A stretch of 51,884 nt of DNA. Source: Bacteroidota bacterium (GTDB taxonomy: Bacteria > Bacteroidota > Bacteroidia > B-17B0 > Aurantibacillaceae). The stretch covers positions 1 through 51,884 of the forward strand of contig JACQAK010000016.1 of the NCBI GenBank assembly GCA_016194985.1, given 5' to 3'. Position numbers and translations under genes: made by a program. This document shows, piece after piece, positions 26,004-34,548 of the stretch. A model generated the notes under the pieces. The model saw only the letters and a program-made list of their open reading frames with translations, was not told the origin of the DNA and did no database searches. Every line of letters begins with the position of its first letter. Positions within the stretch are counted from its first letter, which is position 1.

Positions 26004-26927
26004 GTGCGCATTTATCATCATATATCCGAACTGTCTGATTTAACCAATACAATTGTTACCATTGGAACATTTGATGGTGTTCATATCGGGCACCAAAAAA
26101 TCATTAAGCGTTTAGTGGAATTAAAACAAAAGCAGGGAGGCGAAACAGTATTGTTCACTTTTGATCCACACCCGAGAAAGGTCCTGTTTCCTGAACAAAC
26201 CGATTTAAAATTAATTACAACGACGGAAGAAAAATGCACATTACTGAAACACTTTGGTATTGATCATGTATTGGTATTCCCTTTTACCAGAGCATTTTCG
26301 CAAATGCAGGCTCAGGATTATATTTCAGATATTATCATCAAAGGCATTAAAACAAAAACCTTGGTAATAGGGTACGATCATCGTTTTGGAAGTAACAGAG
26401 AAGGCAGCATAGAGACCTTAAAACAATTTGCGGTGGATCATCAGTTTAATGTTGAAGAAATTCCCGCTCAGGAAATTAATCAGCTAAATATAAGCAGTAC
26501 GCGCATCAGAAAAGCGATTGAAGAAGGGGATGTGAAAACCGCTAATGAATTTTTGGGTTATACTTTTTTTGTGACCGGTGTTGTGGTAAAAGGTAAGCAG
26601 TTGGGACGAACCATAGGTTATCCTACTGCAAATATCTTTGTAGAAGACACGGATAAATTGTTGCCAAAAATAGGCGTTTATGCTGTTAATGCAGTAGTAC
26701 GTGGAAAACGCTATCAAGGAATGTTGAATATTGGCACTAATCCAACAACCGATTCGGACCAGAAGATTAAAATTGAAGTTAATATCTTCGATTTTGAAGA
26801 CGATATTTATGGGGCGGACATCAAAGTAGAATTTGTTAAATGGATAAGAAATGAGGAAAAATTTGCTAATTTAGAGCAACTGAAACAAGCCTTAGCAAGT
26901 GATAAAATAGCCTGTAGCCATGTATAA
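26004..26927 (+). CDS. ribF: Bifunctional riboflavin kinase / FAD synthetase
   Basis: The 307-residue enzyme makes FMN and then FAD from riboflavin in the cytoplasm. The N-terminal nucleotidyltransferase domain has IVTIGTFDGVHIGHQKII (about residue 18) and FTFDPHPRKVLFP. LNISSTRIRKAIEEGDVKTA closes that domain. The C-terminal flavokinase domain has GRTIGYPTANIFVEDTDKLL (about residue 200) and GMLNIGTNPT. The length is normal. The start is GTG 26004, directly before RIYHHISEL. The end overlaps the next gene by 8 bases, so the two are probably translated together. Confidence 0.95.
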   Translation: MRIYHHISELSDLTNTIVTIGTFDGVHIGHQKIIKRLVELKQKQGGETVLFTFDPHPRKVLFPEQTDLKLITTTEEKCTLLKHFGIDHVLVFPFTRAFSQMQAQDYISDIIIKGIKTKTLVIGYDHRFGSNREGSIETLKQFAVDHQFNVEEIPAQEINQLNISSTRIRKAIEEGDVKTANEFLGYTFFVTGVVVKGKQLGRTIGYPTANIFVEDTDKLLPKIGVYAVNAVVRGKRYQGMLNIGTNPTTDSDQKIKIEVNIFDFEDDIYGADIKVEFVKWIRNEEKFANLEQLKQALASDKIACSHV

Positions 26928-27528
26928 AATCTTTTCTAAACTAATAATCATTTTCGTATTGTCTTTGTTTTCAAAGTCAGTTCAGGCGCAACTATTGGAT
27001 TCATTGACGTTGGATACATTAACCGGTTATATAAGTATTCAGGAAGCACTTAAAAATCCTGAGGTCGTTACAAAGCTGGTATTAAGAAAGCAACATTTAA
27101 AATCATTCCCAAAAGCGATATTGCAATTTAAAAATCTGCAATATCTGGATATTAGTAAAAACTCTATTGATGAATTGCCCGATAGCATTGATGTATTAAA
27201 GGATCTGCAATATTTTGCCTGCAGTAAAACAGGCTTAAAGCGTTTGCCTAAACAGATAGGAAAATTAACTAATCTGAAGTATTTAAATTGCAATCAAAAT
27301 GATTTGGATGCCTTGCCCCCGCAAATCGGAAATCTTGAAAAATTAGAGTACCTCGATTTATGGAGTAATAATTTTGAAGAATACCCTTCTTCGTTGGCAA
27401 GCCTTAAATCTCTGCGTGTACTCGATCTTCGTAATATCCTTATCAGTGACGAGACACAGGCTTATATATTACGAATGCTACCTAACGCAAAAGTATATAT
27501 GTCGCCGAGCTGTAAATGTAAATGGTAG
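26920..27528 (+). CDS. Exported leucine-rich-repeat protein
   Basis: The 202-residue protein has a signal peptide (KLIIIFVLSLFSKSVQAQ). Five to six leucine-rich repeats of about 23 residues follow, for example LQYLDISKNSIDELPDSIDV, LKYLNCNQNDLDALPPQIGN and LEYLDLWSNNFEEYPSSLAS. They form a short binding solenoid. The end, SPSCKCKW, contains two Cys. It overlaps ribF by 8 bases. Its TAG stop abuts the TAA of the convergent reductase gene with no base between. The ligand is unknown. Confidence 0.85.
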   Translation: MYKIFSKLIIIFVLSLFSKSVQAQLLDSLTLDTLTGYISIQEALKNPEVVTKLVLRKQHLKSFPKAILQFKNLQYLDISKNSIDELPDSIDVLKDLQYFACSKTGLKRLPKQIGKLTNLKYLNCNQNDLDALPPQIGNLEKLEYLDLWSNNFEEYPSSLASLKSLRVLDLRNILISDETQAYILRMLPNAKVYMSPSCKCKW

Positions 27529-28461
27529 TTACACGCCCATTTGTTTCAATTGCTCTTCCAAAAATTTAATACCTTCAACAAAACTATGTGGATTATATCC
27601 CAGATCACGTTTTGCTTTGTCGATAATAAAACCGGTAATGGGAGGACGCTTGGCCGGTTGTTTAATATCGGCAGATTTGGAGGGCTTGATCAATGATTTA
27701 TCTAGGTGATAATAGTCTGCTACTAAATGAGCAATTTCTAAAATATTCAAAAAGTCTTTTCCTGAAATATTATAAATACCACTGGCTTTTTTCTCTGCAA
27801 TAAGGATACAGCCATCTGCCAGATCTTCTGCTAAAGTAGGGGTGCGGTATTGGTCATCAACCACATTAATGGTTTTGCCCTGCTCTAAATTTTGTTTTAC
27901 CCACAGTACAATATTACTGCGGCTCATATTATCCACAATCCCATACACAAGCACCGTGCGAGCCATGGCCCAATGTAAGGAAGATGCCTGAACAATTTTT
28001 TCTGCCGCTAATTTGGTCTCGGCATAATAACTTAAAGGGTTGGGGACTTCATTTTCATCCAAAGGGCCATGAGTACCATCAAATATAAAATCAGTTGACA
28101 GATGGATAAAATGAGGTTTATAGTTGGGATTTTCTTTGGATAGTTTTTCGAGAACACTTACCTGATTTTGAACAGCCGTTACATTAAGTAGCCAGGCATT
28201 TTCTTTGTCAGTTTCACAGGCATCCACATTGGTCATGGCGGCAGTATTAATAATCACATCCGGCATATATTTACCAAATACCGAAGCCACATTGTCATAA
28301 TTGGTAATATCCAATTCCGCATACTCATAACCGGATTTGTTAACGAGCCTGTTTTCTCCTCTGGCAGTTGCAATACATGATATGTTAGCTTTATCTTTTA
28401 GTTTGTATACTAATTTTTGCCCTAATAAGCCGTTAGAGCCTGTAATTACTATTTTTTGCAT
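27529..28461 (-). CDS. RmlD-like dTDP-4-dehydrorhamnose reductase / SDR-family nucleotide-sugar reductase
   Basis: I prefer ATG 28461 (MQKIVITGSNGLLGQKLVYK) to ATG 28482, because the extra seven residues lie before the first strand of the Rossmann fold. The cofactor loop is TGSNGLLG, the active-site pair is in SYYAETKLAAEKIV, and HLSTDFIFDGTHGP is the usual RmlD strand. RmlD reduces dTDP-4-dehydrorhamnose to dTDP-rhamnose, but related members reduce other sugars. RmlA-C are not in the window. A perfect bidirectional terminator at 28598-28630 isolates it from the upstream gene. Confidence 0.82.
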   Translation of the reverse strand: MQKIVITGSNGLLGQKLVYKLKDKANISCIATARGENRLVNKSGYEYAELDITNYDNVASVFGKYMPDVIINTAAMTNVDACETDKENAWLLNVTAVQNQVSVLEKLSKENPNYKPHFIHLSTDFIFDGTHGPLDENEVPNPLSYYAETKLAAEKIVQASSLHWAMARTVLVYGIVDNMSRSNIVLWVKQNLEQGKTINVVDDQYRTPTLAEDLADGCILIAEKKASGIYNISGKDFLNILEIAHLVADYYHLDKSLIKPSKSADIKQPAKRPPITGFIIDKAKRDLGYNPHSFVEGIKFLEEQLKQMGV

Positions 28462-28597
28462 GGGGTAAATATACAAAAACAAAAAATTTAGATGACTTAA
28501 AACGGATTTTTATTTACAATGATCAAACAGATTATTTTGAGTAATAGTCCTATCTTCTTCATTAAAATCACGCAGATCTTCTGGACGATCTTGTAAT

Positions 28598-28630
28598 AAA
28601 AAAGGCCTGAACATGTTCAGGCCTTTTTTT
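28598..28630. terminator. Perfect bidirectional terminator palindrome
   Basis: GGCCTGAACATGTTCAGGCC (28604-28623) is a perfect 20-base palindrome flanked by six A on the left and seven T on the right. It ends transcription of the minus-strand esterase gene (stop at 28651) and could also act from the other side. Confidence 0.9.
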
Positions 28631-28650
28631 GTTTTGAATTTCAATTCAAA

Positions 28651-29973
28651 CTATTTAAACACTACTTTTTGAGTAGTAGATTCGCCTGCTTTACTGGTTA
28701 CTTTTAAGAAGTAAAGACCACCGGCAACATTATTTTTTTTGATTTTATAACTTGATTGATCAGTGCTTTCGGATAAAATAGTTTTTCCGGTAACATCAAA
28801 TAATTCAACACGGTGAGTTGTATTGGTATTAGAAAACTCCACCGTCATGTCATTATCTGACGGATTAGGGAACACATTAGTGATAACGCTTGCTTTGGTT
28901 AATTCATTTACACCAACAAATCCCGGAACATCGCAAGTCATTAAAACATTAGCTGTACAACCAGTATAAGAATATAAAGTTGCTGTTTGAGCAGGCGTGT
29001 TTTGAGGTAATAATGCTGCATCAGTACATCCTAAACGTGAAATCAGATAATCTCTCACAAAACGAATGGTTGTATCCATATAAGCTGTATTACTGGAATA
29101 AGGAACATGATTCTGCCCATACCATGTATAGAATGGGTTATTTACCCCTACAGCATTTGCCTGTTCTTTTAGCATTCTGCTTCCGTCCAATAAGATAATT
29201 GGCACACCCGGATTTACCATTCCTCTGTTATACTTTACGGTTCCATCAGCAGTACCATGCATAGAACAGAATGGTATATCTCCGGCTTCTAACCATCCAT
29301 ATCTTCCTAATGCACCACATAAATTAATAACACCTTTTACTTTTGAAGAATAACATTGGTTACCGCTATAACCGTCAATACCTCCCAGCGTTCCTACGAT
29401 AGATGGAGTAAGGTAGTAGTTAATCTCACAGGTTTTATCCAGATAAGCAGTATGCAAAGCGGTAATAGCACCGGCAGAACTTCCACCAATAAAAATATTA
29501 TTAGTGTCAATTTTATAAGTGTTGGTGGTTAATCTGTCTTTATAGAAAAAACGGATAGACGCTTTCATATCCTGAACAGCTCTTACTACTGCTTTAATAG
29601 CATTAATGGAATCTAATGGAAAAAAACCTAAACGGTAGTTAATGGAAGCGCATACATAGCCTTTTTTAGCAAAGGCTTGTGATAAAGCAGTAACATCACC
29701 ATCAGTACTGGAGCCTGTCTGAAAACTACCACCATGCGCCCAAATAATTAAAGGGCGGGCCGTTTCAACGTCACCGGTTGGTTCATATATATCCATTTTT
29801 AAGGATTGTGTAGAACCTCCGGAATTAATGTTAGAGCCATAAACAACGTTACTGCTGGTAGTATAAGCAGTAAATGTGTCTGCCGCATACCTTCCTGTAG
29901 AACATGGAGTTTGGGCACTCAGCGACATAAATGCCACCAATGTTGAAAATGCTAATGAGTAGATTTTTTTCAT
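28651..29973 (-). CDS. Secreted alpha/beta-hydrolase (carboxylesterase/feruloyl-esterase-like) with T9SS sorting domain
   Basis: The 440-residue protein starts with a signal peptide (MKKIYSLAFSTLVAFMSLSA). The alpha/beta-hydrolase core has the oxyanion-hole motif IIWAHGGSFQTGSS, the nucleophile elbow FIGGSSAGAITA, the acid in SMHGTADGTVKYN and the His in YGQNHVPYSSN, so the triad is complete. Residues from about 360 form a type A Por sorting domain (TNVFPNPSDNDMTVEFS, VELFDVTGKTI and GLYFLKVTSKAG). The type IX system would export it to the surface or medium. It probably cleaves esters in polysaccharides or lipids; the substrate is unknown. Confidence 0.9.
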   Translation of the reverse strand: MKKIYSLAFSTLVAFMSLSAQTPCSTGRYAADTFTAYTTSSNVVYGSNINSGGSTQSLKMDIYEPTGDVETARPLIIWAHGGSFQTGSSTDGDVTALSQAFAKKGYVCASINYRLGFFPLDSINAIKAVVRAVQDMKASIRFFYKDRLTTNTYKIDTNNIFIGGSSAGAITALHTAYLDKTCEINYYLTPSIVGTLGGIDGYSGNQCYSSKVKGVINLCGALGRYGWLEAGDIPFCSMHGTADGTVKYNRGMVNPGVPIILLDGSRMLKEQANAVGVNNPFYTWYGQNHVPYSSNTAYMDTTIRFVRDYLISRLGCTDAALLPQNTPAQTATLYSYTGCTANVLMTCDVPGFVGVNELTKASVITNVFPNPSDNDMTVEFSNTNTTHRVELFDVTGKTILSESTDQSSYKIKKNNVAGGLYFLKVTSKAGESTTQKVVFK

Positions 29974-30052
29974 AGGGTTAAGTTTAAGTTATGTTAAATA
30001 TAATAAATCCTTTTGTGTTTTTGAATAAAATGATAGTTAAAAAATCGGCACA

Positions 30053-31378
30053 CTAAGGAAAAGTTACTGCCGGATATTTCATAGCGTCTAATTGCGGAAT
30101 GGCCGACGAGTAGTAATTATTAATGGATTTAATAAATTCATTCGCTAACAAAGCATTCCCGCGGGGCGATAAATTTAACCCATCTAATGAGTATGCCCCA
30201 CCTGAAACAAAAGCTGCACTTACGGCTACTCCGTTATAGTTAAATCCTGTTTTAATTTTTGCGAAAAAAGAATTCACGTCCACAAAAGCCAATCCTTTAC
30301 TGTCGGCAATATTTTTCAGAACCACGTTGTAATCGTTGATAGCCGCTTCAATGGTGGCAATTTCACTTAAGGTTAAAACATATCTGTCTGGAATGACAAC
30401 TAAAGATCCAAGTTTATTACATTTGATAGAGTCTAAAGGAACATTCAATAAAATGAATTCTCCTTCTACAGCCTGGCGGTAGCTATATACCTGCGAGGCG
30501 TCCTCTATGATAAATCCATTATTACCTTCATAGAATGGAACCGCCGGATTTAAAGTAGAATAAAATTGAGTGAGGGCTGCCGCATTAGCAGCATCTAATT
30601 TAAGGGCATTATATGGTACTGTATTGAAAAAGGCCATCGTTTTAATGCTGGGAATATTAGCGATGACTCCTTTTGCGCCATTAGCCATCATTTTGTCTAC
30701 AATATTATTCATGCTGGCTTCAAAACCTACTCCCACAGCACCATTTACAGGAGTTATGCTTCCTGATGTAGCACCCGTTAATGCAAAGTTTAAGACATCA
30801 TTTAGCCCTAACATAATAGTGAAGAAACTCGAATTCTTGGCAACAGCATCAGATAAGATAGATGATGAAGCACTGGATGCCATTCGTTGATAATAAGGAT
30901 TAGCATAACCATTCACATTCATGTCAATGGTTTTCACATCAGGAACACCCATGTTATTAAAAGATCCCTGACTGGCATAGATATTTGTTGAAAATACCGA
31001 CAAATCTCCCTGAGCCGCCAGTTTAACCGGTGCTAAAGAAGTAACTCCCTGACAGTCGGTTGAGTTACCCAAAACAAAAGGAGCGTTACCCATATTGCCT
31101 ACACCAATAGAGTTTTGAGAAACATAAGGTATTTTAAAATCGTTACCGCCAACCAGTTTTAATTGTTCTGCTAATAAATTGGCATAAGAATTTTTTTGTG
31201 CATCATAGTATAAGCCGCCGTCTGCATAACCCGCAGTCATTGAACTTCCTATCGCCACATAATTCGATGCATCTATATTTCCTTTATCGGGATCCGGCAC
31301 ATCAAACTTTGGTTTGCAACTTACCAAAATAGTTGATGTAATGGCCAGTAATGTTATTTTATATAATGTAGTATTCAT
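30053..31378 (-). CDS. SGNH/GDSL-like lipoprotein lacking the usual catalytic His
   Basis: The 441-residue protein has a lipoprotein signal peptide, LLAITSTILVSC, so it is anchored in a membrane. Block I of the SGNH fold is NYVAIGSSMTAGYADGG (about residue 40). IMLGLNDVLNFA (about residue 190) carries the oxyanion Asn. In block V the conserved D-x-x-H is DGLN (Asp399-Asn402), so the catalytic His seems replaced by Asn. It might be a binding protein or an atypical esterase. It precedes the FadL-type gene product in function but follows it in the operon by 12 bases, and the pairing with a hydrophobic-compound porin is suggestive. Confidence 0.85.
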   Translation of the reverse strand: MNTTLYKITLLAITSTILVSCKPKFDVPDPDKGNIDASNYVAIGSSMTAGYADGGLYYDAQKNSYANLLAEQLKLVGGNDFKIPYVSQNSIGVGNMGNAPFVLGNSTDCQGVTSLAPVKLAAQGDLSVFSTNIYASQGSFNNMGVPDVKTIDMNVNGYANPYYQRMASSASSSILSDAVAKNSSFFTIMLGLNDVLNFALTGATSGSITPVNGAVGVGFEASMNNIVDKMMANGAKGVIANIPSIKTMAFFNTVPYNALKLDAANAAALTQFYSTLNPAVPFYEGNNGFIIEDASQVYSYRQAVEGEFILLNVPLDSIKCNKLGSLVVIPDRYVLTLSEIATIEAAINDYNVVLKNIADSKGLAFVDVNSFFAKIKTGFNYNGVAVSAAFVSGGAYSLDGLNLSPRGNALLANEFIKSINNYYSSAIPQLDAMKYPAVTFP

Positions 31379-31390
31379 AATCTTATTGAA

Positions 31391-32617
31391 TTAAAATTTA
31401 TAACCTATTGAAATGCCCGGTGCTACAACATTAGTTTTAAACGTGCCGCTTAAATTAGTTTCAGTGTTGGTATCTGTACGTTTAAGATGTGTGAACAGAA
31501 ATGATGCATCTATTTTTAAGTGTTTTGTTTCATAACCGATACCGGCAGTATAGTTAACACGATTGGCATCGGGAGTTTCCGGAGTAACATAGCCGTTTTG
31601 AACAGGGGTCATACCATATGCCAAACCTAAGCGTGCTGCAAAATGACTATCAATTTTATATTGAGCCCCGGCTCTGAAAGCGAAGGTGTTTTTATACATT
31701 CTGGCAGATTTTGTATCAATTAAAGATGTTGTATTGTTTTCATAATCAAATGACAAGGTATCATAAGCTTTCCATCCTACATAATTAATATCCAGAGCAA
31801 AATTTAATTTGGAGGATGCTTTATAGCCAAAGCCTAATGTGGTAACACTAGGTAGCGGTAATTCTGATTTGAATTTACCGGAAGGAAAATTAGCAGCTAC
31901 CGACGATGGAACATTAAATGTGGCCTGCCCATCATTTACGGCCATTTTTACCTTTGAACGATATGTTAAACCGATGCTTAATTTTTCAATAGGTTCAAAA
32001 TAAATACCGGCATTAAAACCATAGCCTTGTGCTTTGCCGCTTAATTCGGCATGCCCGTAATTTCCATTAGCATCCATTAATGGAATGTCTTTTTGTAAAT
32101 TAACTTTTCCTGTCGCAAATACAAAGCCTGCTCCAATTCCTAATTTTTTAGTGATCTTGTAACTGACAGTTGGTTGAAAAAATATAGCTCTCAGTTCCAG
32201 ACGGGTTAATGCAAAACGGCCTGTCCATTTATCTTCCCATTGAACAGTACTGCCAAAGGGAGTATAAACAGCAAGCCCCAGTTTTAATTTAGAACTGTCC
32301 TTTATCTCAAAAAGTCCATAGGCGGCAAAAGGCGTACTCACCGGCGAATTGGTACGTGATACCTGATGTGTATTGGCATCCATAAAAGCACCTCTGGCAA
32401 ATGTTGGTGTAACCCCTGCAATAACAGAGTTACCGTTCACAAAGCTTGCGCCTCCCGGATTGAAAAATAAGCTGGCGGCATCCTGCATACAGGCTGTACC
32501 TGCACCACCCATCCCTTGTTGTACCTGTCCTTGTAAATTTACCTGAAATCCTTGCGCATAATAAGCAGCAGGACTGGCAATAAAAACAAATAAAACTAAT
32601 TTGTATAAATACTTCAT
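31391..32617 (-). CDS. OmpP1/FadL/TodX-family outer-membrane transporter
   Basis: The 408-residue protein has a signal peptide ending near YYAQG, then GFQVNLQGQVQQGMGGAGTA, the plug-domain start of FadL-type barrels. ASLFFNPGGASFVNG is the NPA-like motif. The rest consists of beta strands with alternating aromatic residues ending in VAPGISIGYKF. The family imports hydrophobic compounds such as long-chain fatty acids or aromatics across the outer membrane. It is followed by the SGNH-type lipoprotein gene on the same strand with a 12-base gap. An upstream terminator isolates the pair from the bestrophin gene. Confidence 0.92.
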   Translation of the reverse strand: MKYLYKLVLFVFIASPAAYYAQGFQVNLQGQVQQGMGGAGTACMQDAASLFFNPGGASFVNGNSVIAGVTPTFARGAFMDANTHQVSRTNSPVSTPFAAYGLFEIKDSSKLKLGLAVYTPFGSTVQWEDKWTGRFALTRLELRAIFFQPTVSYKITKKLGIGAGFVFATGKVNLQKDIPLMDANGNYGHAELSGKAQGYGFNAGIYFEPIEKLSIGLTYRSKVKMAVNDGQATFNVPSSVAANFPSGKFKSELPLPSVTTLGFGYKASSKLNFALDINYVGWKAYDTLSFDYENNTTSLIDTKSARMYKNTFAFRAGAQYKIDSHFAARLGLAYGMTPVQNGYVTPETPDANRVNYTAGIGYETKHLKIDASFLFTHLKRTDTNTETNLSGTFKTNVVAPGISIGYKF

Positions 32618-32700
32618 AAATAAATAATGTTGTTTTTTGCTGCCATTTGTTTGACAACTTTATGGTTTAGTAACGTTAAATTTACTAAAATACTTCAATA

Positions 32701-32736
32701 AAAAAAGTCCCCAACGAAGAAAGTGAGGACTTTTTT
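32701..32736. terminator. Terminator after the bestrophin-like gene
   Basis: AAAAAAGTCC (32701-32710) pairs with GGACTTTTTT (32727-32736) around a 16-base loop. It follows the minus-strand gene ending at 32757 and could act in both directions. Confidence 0.75.
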
Positions 32737-32756
32737 GTTTAAAGATAAAAACAAGC

Positions 32757-33755
32757 TTACATTAAAATATTATTAATGGGAGTAATAGCCGGAGGAATAT
32801 CTGTTTCATCCAGCATTTCTCTTAAATCAATTTCAATGGTACGACTGATATTACTGATAGGCACATCATTGGCACTTCCTTCAAAAGGATTTTCGGTGGC
32901 TTCACCAATTCGTTCCATCATATAAAATACCCATCCTACAATCAGCGAACAGGGAACAGTGACCCATATAAAATTTTCTCCTAAATCTTTGGTGAGCTTA
33001 CCAAATTCCTGAAGTATACCAAATGGCAATACTGTAATAAATAGCCGGATGAACATTTGATTAACAGTAGCAAACTGTCGGGGATAGGGAAAGTTTTTGA
33101 TCCGTTCGGATTTGCCCTGATGATCATAAAGCAGCGTTAATGTTTTTTCTAACTCAATAAAATCAAATTCAGAGAGCTTACCGGATTCTTTGAGTAATCG
33201 CAAATGTTTTGATTGTAAACTGATAATCTGGGTGGCTCTGTTTTTTTTACTTAATATGTACGTTAGCTCTTCATTACTCAAAAACTTTTTTAATTCAGTT
33301 TCCAACGGTGTTTCTTTCTCCGGTACTTTAAAAAAGCGGGCATACTCCTTGTTGCTTTTTAGTTCGGCATTTTCCCAAATACGTGGTTCTCTCATTTGGT
33401 ATCTTAATGCTGTGAGCCAGGCCAAATGTCTGTATATCAATGTTTGTATTTCCGATTTATCGGATTTTACCATATCTTTTACAAGTATGCCCCAGGCTCT
33501 GCTGGTATTTATAATAGATCCCCATATTTGTCGGGCTTCCCACAGTCGGTTATAGGTCTGGGTATTTTTAAACCCAATCAAAAAGGCTGCTGCGGTACCA
33601 ATCAAGCCAATCGCTACCCATGGAATAACTAACCATTTAATGTTTAAAAAATAATACAGTGATGTTGGAATAGTTGCTACAATAGTAAAAAGAAAGATAT
33701 CTCTTCTTGTCCAATATATAACTTCCTTTAAAGTAAATCTTCTTCCTGAATGCAT
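32757..33755 (-). CDS. Bestrophin-like (UPF0187) anion channel
   Basis: The 332-residue membrane protein begins with a short basic segment (MHSGRRFTLKEV). A membrane pair follows, and then TYNRLWEARQIWGSIINTSR (about residue 70) is a hallmark of bacterial bestrophins. A second hydrophobic pair lies near residues 235-285 (FGILQEFGKL). The C-terminal SNDVPISNISRTIEIDLREM is also conserved in the family. These proteins form pentameric ion channels in the inner membrane. The physiological ion is not known for most bacterial members. It is probably co-transcribed with the DUF1801 gene 3 bases upstream. Confidence 0.92.
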   Translation of the reverse strand: MHSGRRFTLKEVIYWTRRDIFLFTIVATIPTSLYYFLNIKWLVIPWVAIGLIGTAAAFLIGFKNTQTYNRLWEARQIWGSIINTSRAWGILVKDMVKSDKSEIQTLIYRHLAWLTALRYQMREPRIWENAELKSNKEYARFFKVPEKETPLETELKKFLSNEELTYILSKKNRATQIISLQSKHLRLLKESGKLSEFDFIELEKTLTLLYDHQGKSERIKNFPYPRQFATVNQMFIRLFITVLPFGILQEFGKLTKDLGENFIWVTVPCSLIVGWVFYMMERIGEATENPFEGSANDVPISNISRTIEIDLREMLDETDIPPAITPINNILM

Positions 33756-33758
33756 ATC

Positions 33759-34226
33759 TTATTTATTTTTTGATTTCAAAAAACTATCCTGGTATAATTT
33801 GATCCATTCTTTTACAGTTATTTTTTGTATTAATTCAGCGATCAGATCGAATGGAATTTGATCGGCTTTTTTAAAACGGATACAGCTTTTGCCCATATCC
33901 AATTTGGATTTTGAGTGTTTAGGGTATTCACTTACAAACCAATCCAGTAATTTCGGATTAGCATAAATACCCATGTGATAAAGCGCTATAAAGTTTTTTT
34001 GAGAGGCTATACTCACAAATGGTAAGGGTAGTTTTGGATCACAATGATAGCCATCCGGAAAAATAGAGTGGGGAACAACATATCCAATCATGCCGTAATT
34101 CATGCATTCTTCGAAGCCTTTGGGGATATTTTTAAGAATTGTCTCTCTTAATTTTGAAAAATGAGGAACCCTTTCTTCCGGAAGTTCTTTCATATAATCT
34201 TTTACGTTTTGTGTTTTTGACTGCAT
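33759..34226 (-). CDS. DUF1801-domain protein (YdhG-like)
   Basis: The 155-residue protein carries the DUF1801 domain. DYMKELPEERVPHFSKLRE and EECMNYGMIGYVVP near residue 40 match its N-terminal half. FVSIASQKNFIALYHMGIY and SCIRFKKADQIPFDLIAELI match the C-terminal half. The fold resembles iron-chaperone YdhG/frataxin-like proteins, but the function is not established. It is cytoplasmic and first in a two-gene unit with the bestrophin-like channel. Confidence 0.85.
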   Translation of the reverse strand: MQSKTQNVKDYMKELPEERVPHFSKLRETILKNIPKGFEECMNYGMIGYVVPHSIFPDGYHCDPKLPLPFVSIASQKNFIALYHMGIYANPKLLDWFVSEYPKHSKSKLDMGKSCIRFKKADQIPFDLIAELIQKITVKEWIKLYQDSFLKSKNK

Positions 34227-34548
34227 TAGATAAAAGTAATTATTTTTTATGAATTTTTAATTGCATTGATTTTTAAAATGAGCAATGGTCTTGTTAGTTT
34301 GATACTTAATCAATAGCCGGCAAGGATTAATAGAAAATCTTAATTCTGTTTCTTGTTAAATGCATCAAATAATTACATCTATAGCACAATTCCATGTAAA
34401 TTAATTATTAGCTGCGCTTTACATATCACACTTAATTAAATAACCTCACTTTAACGTTAAGACTTCGTCATTTAATGGTTTGATGATTTTGGCTTAAATT
34501 GATGTTTAATCTTAATCAGGAGATTTGAGCAATCAATAAATCTCTTAC
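34227..34548. other. Non-coding divergent intergenic region
   Basis: These 322 bases separate divergent genes and are AT-rich with no convincing frame, hairpin or repeat. Promoters for both genes must lie here, but no close TTG-N19-TAnnTTTG pair stands out. Confidence 0.6.
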
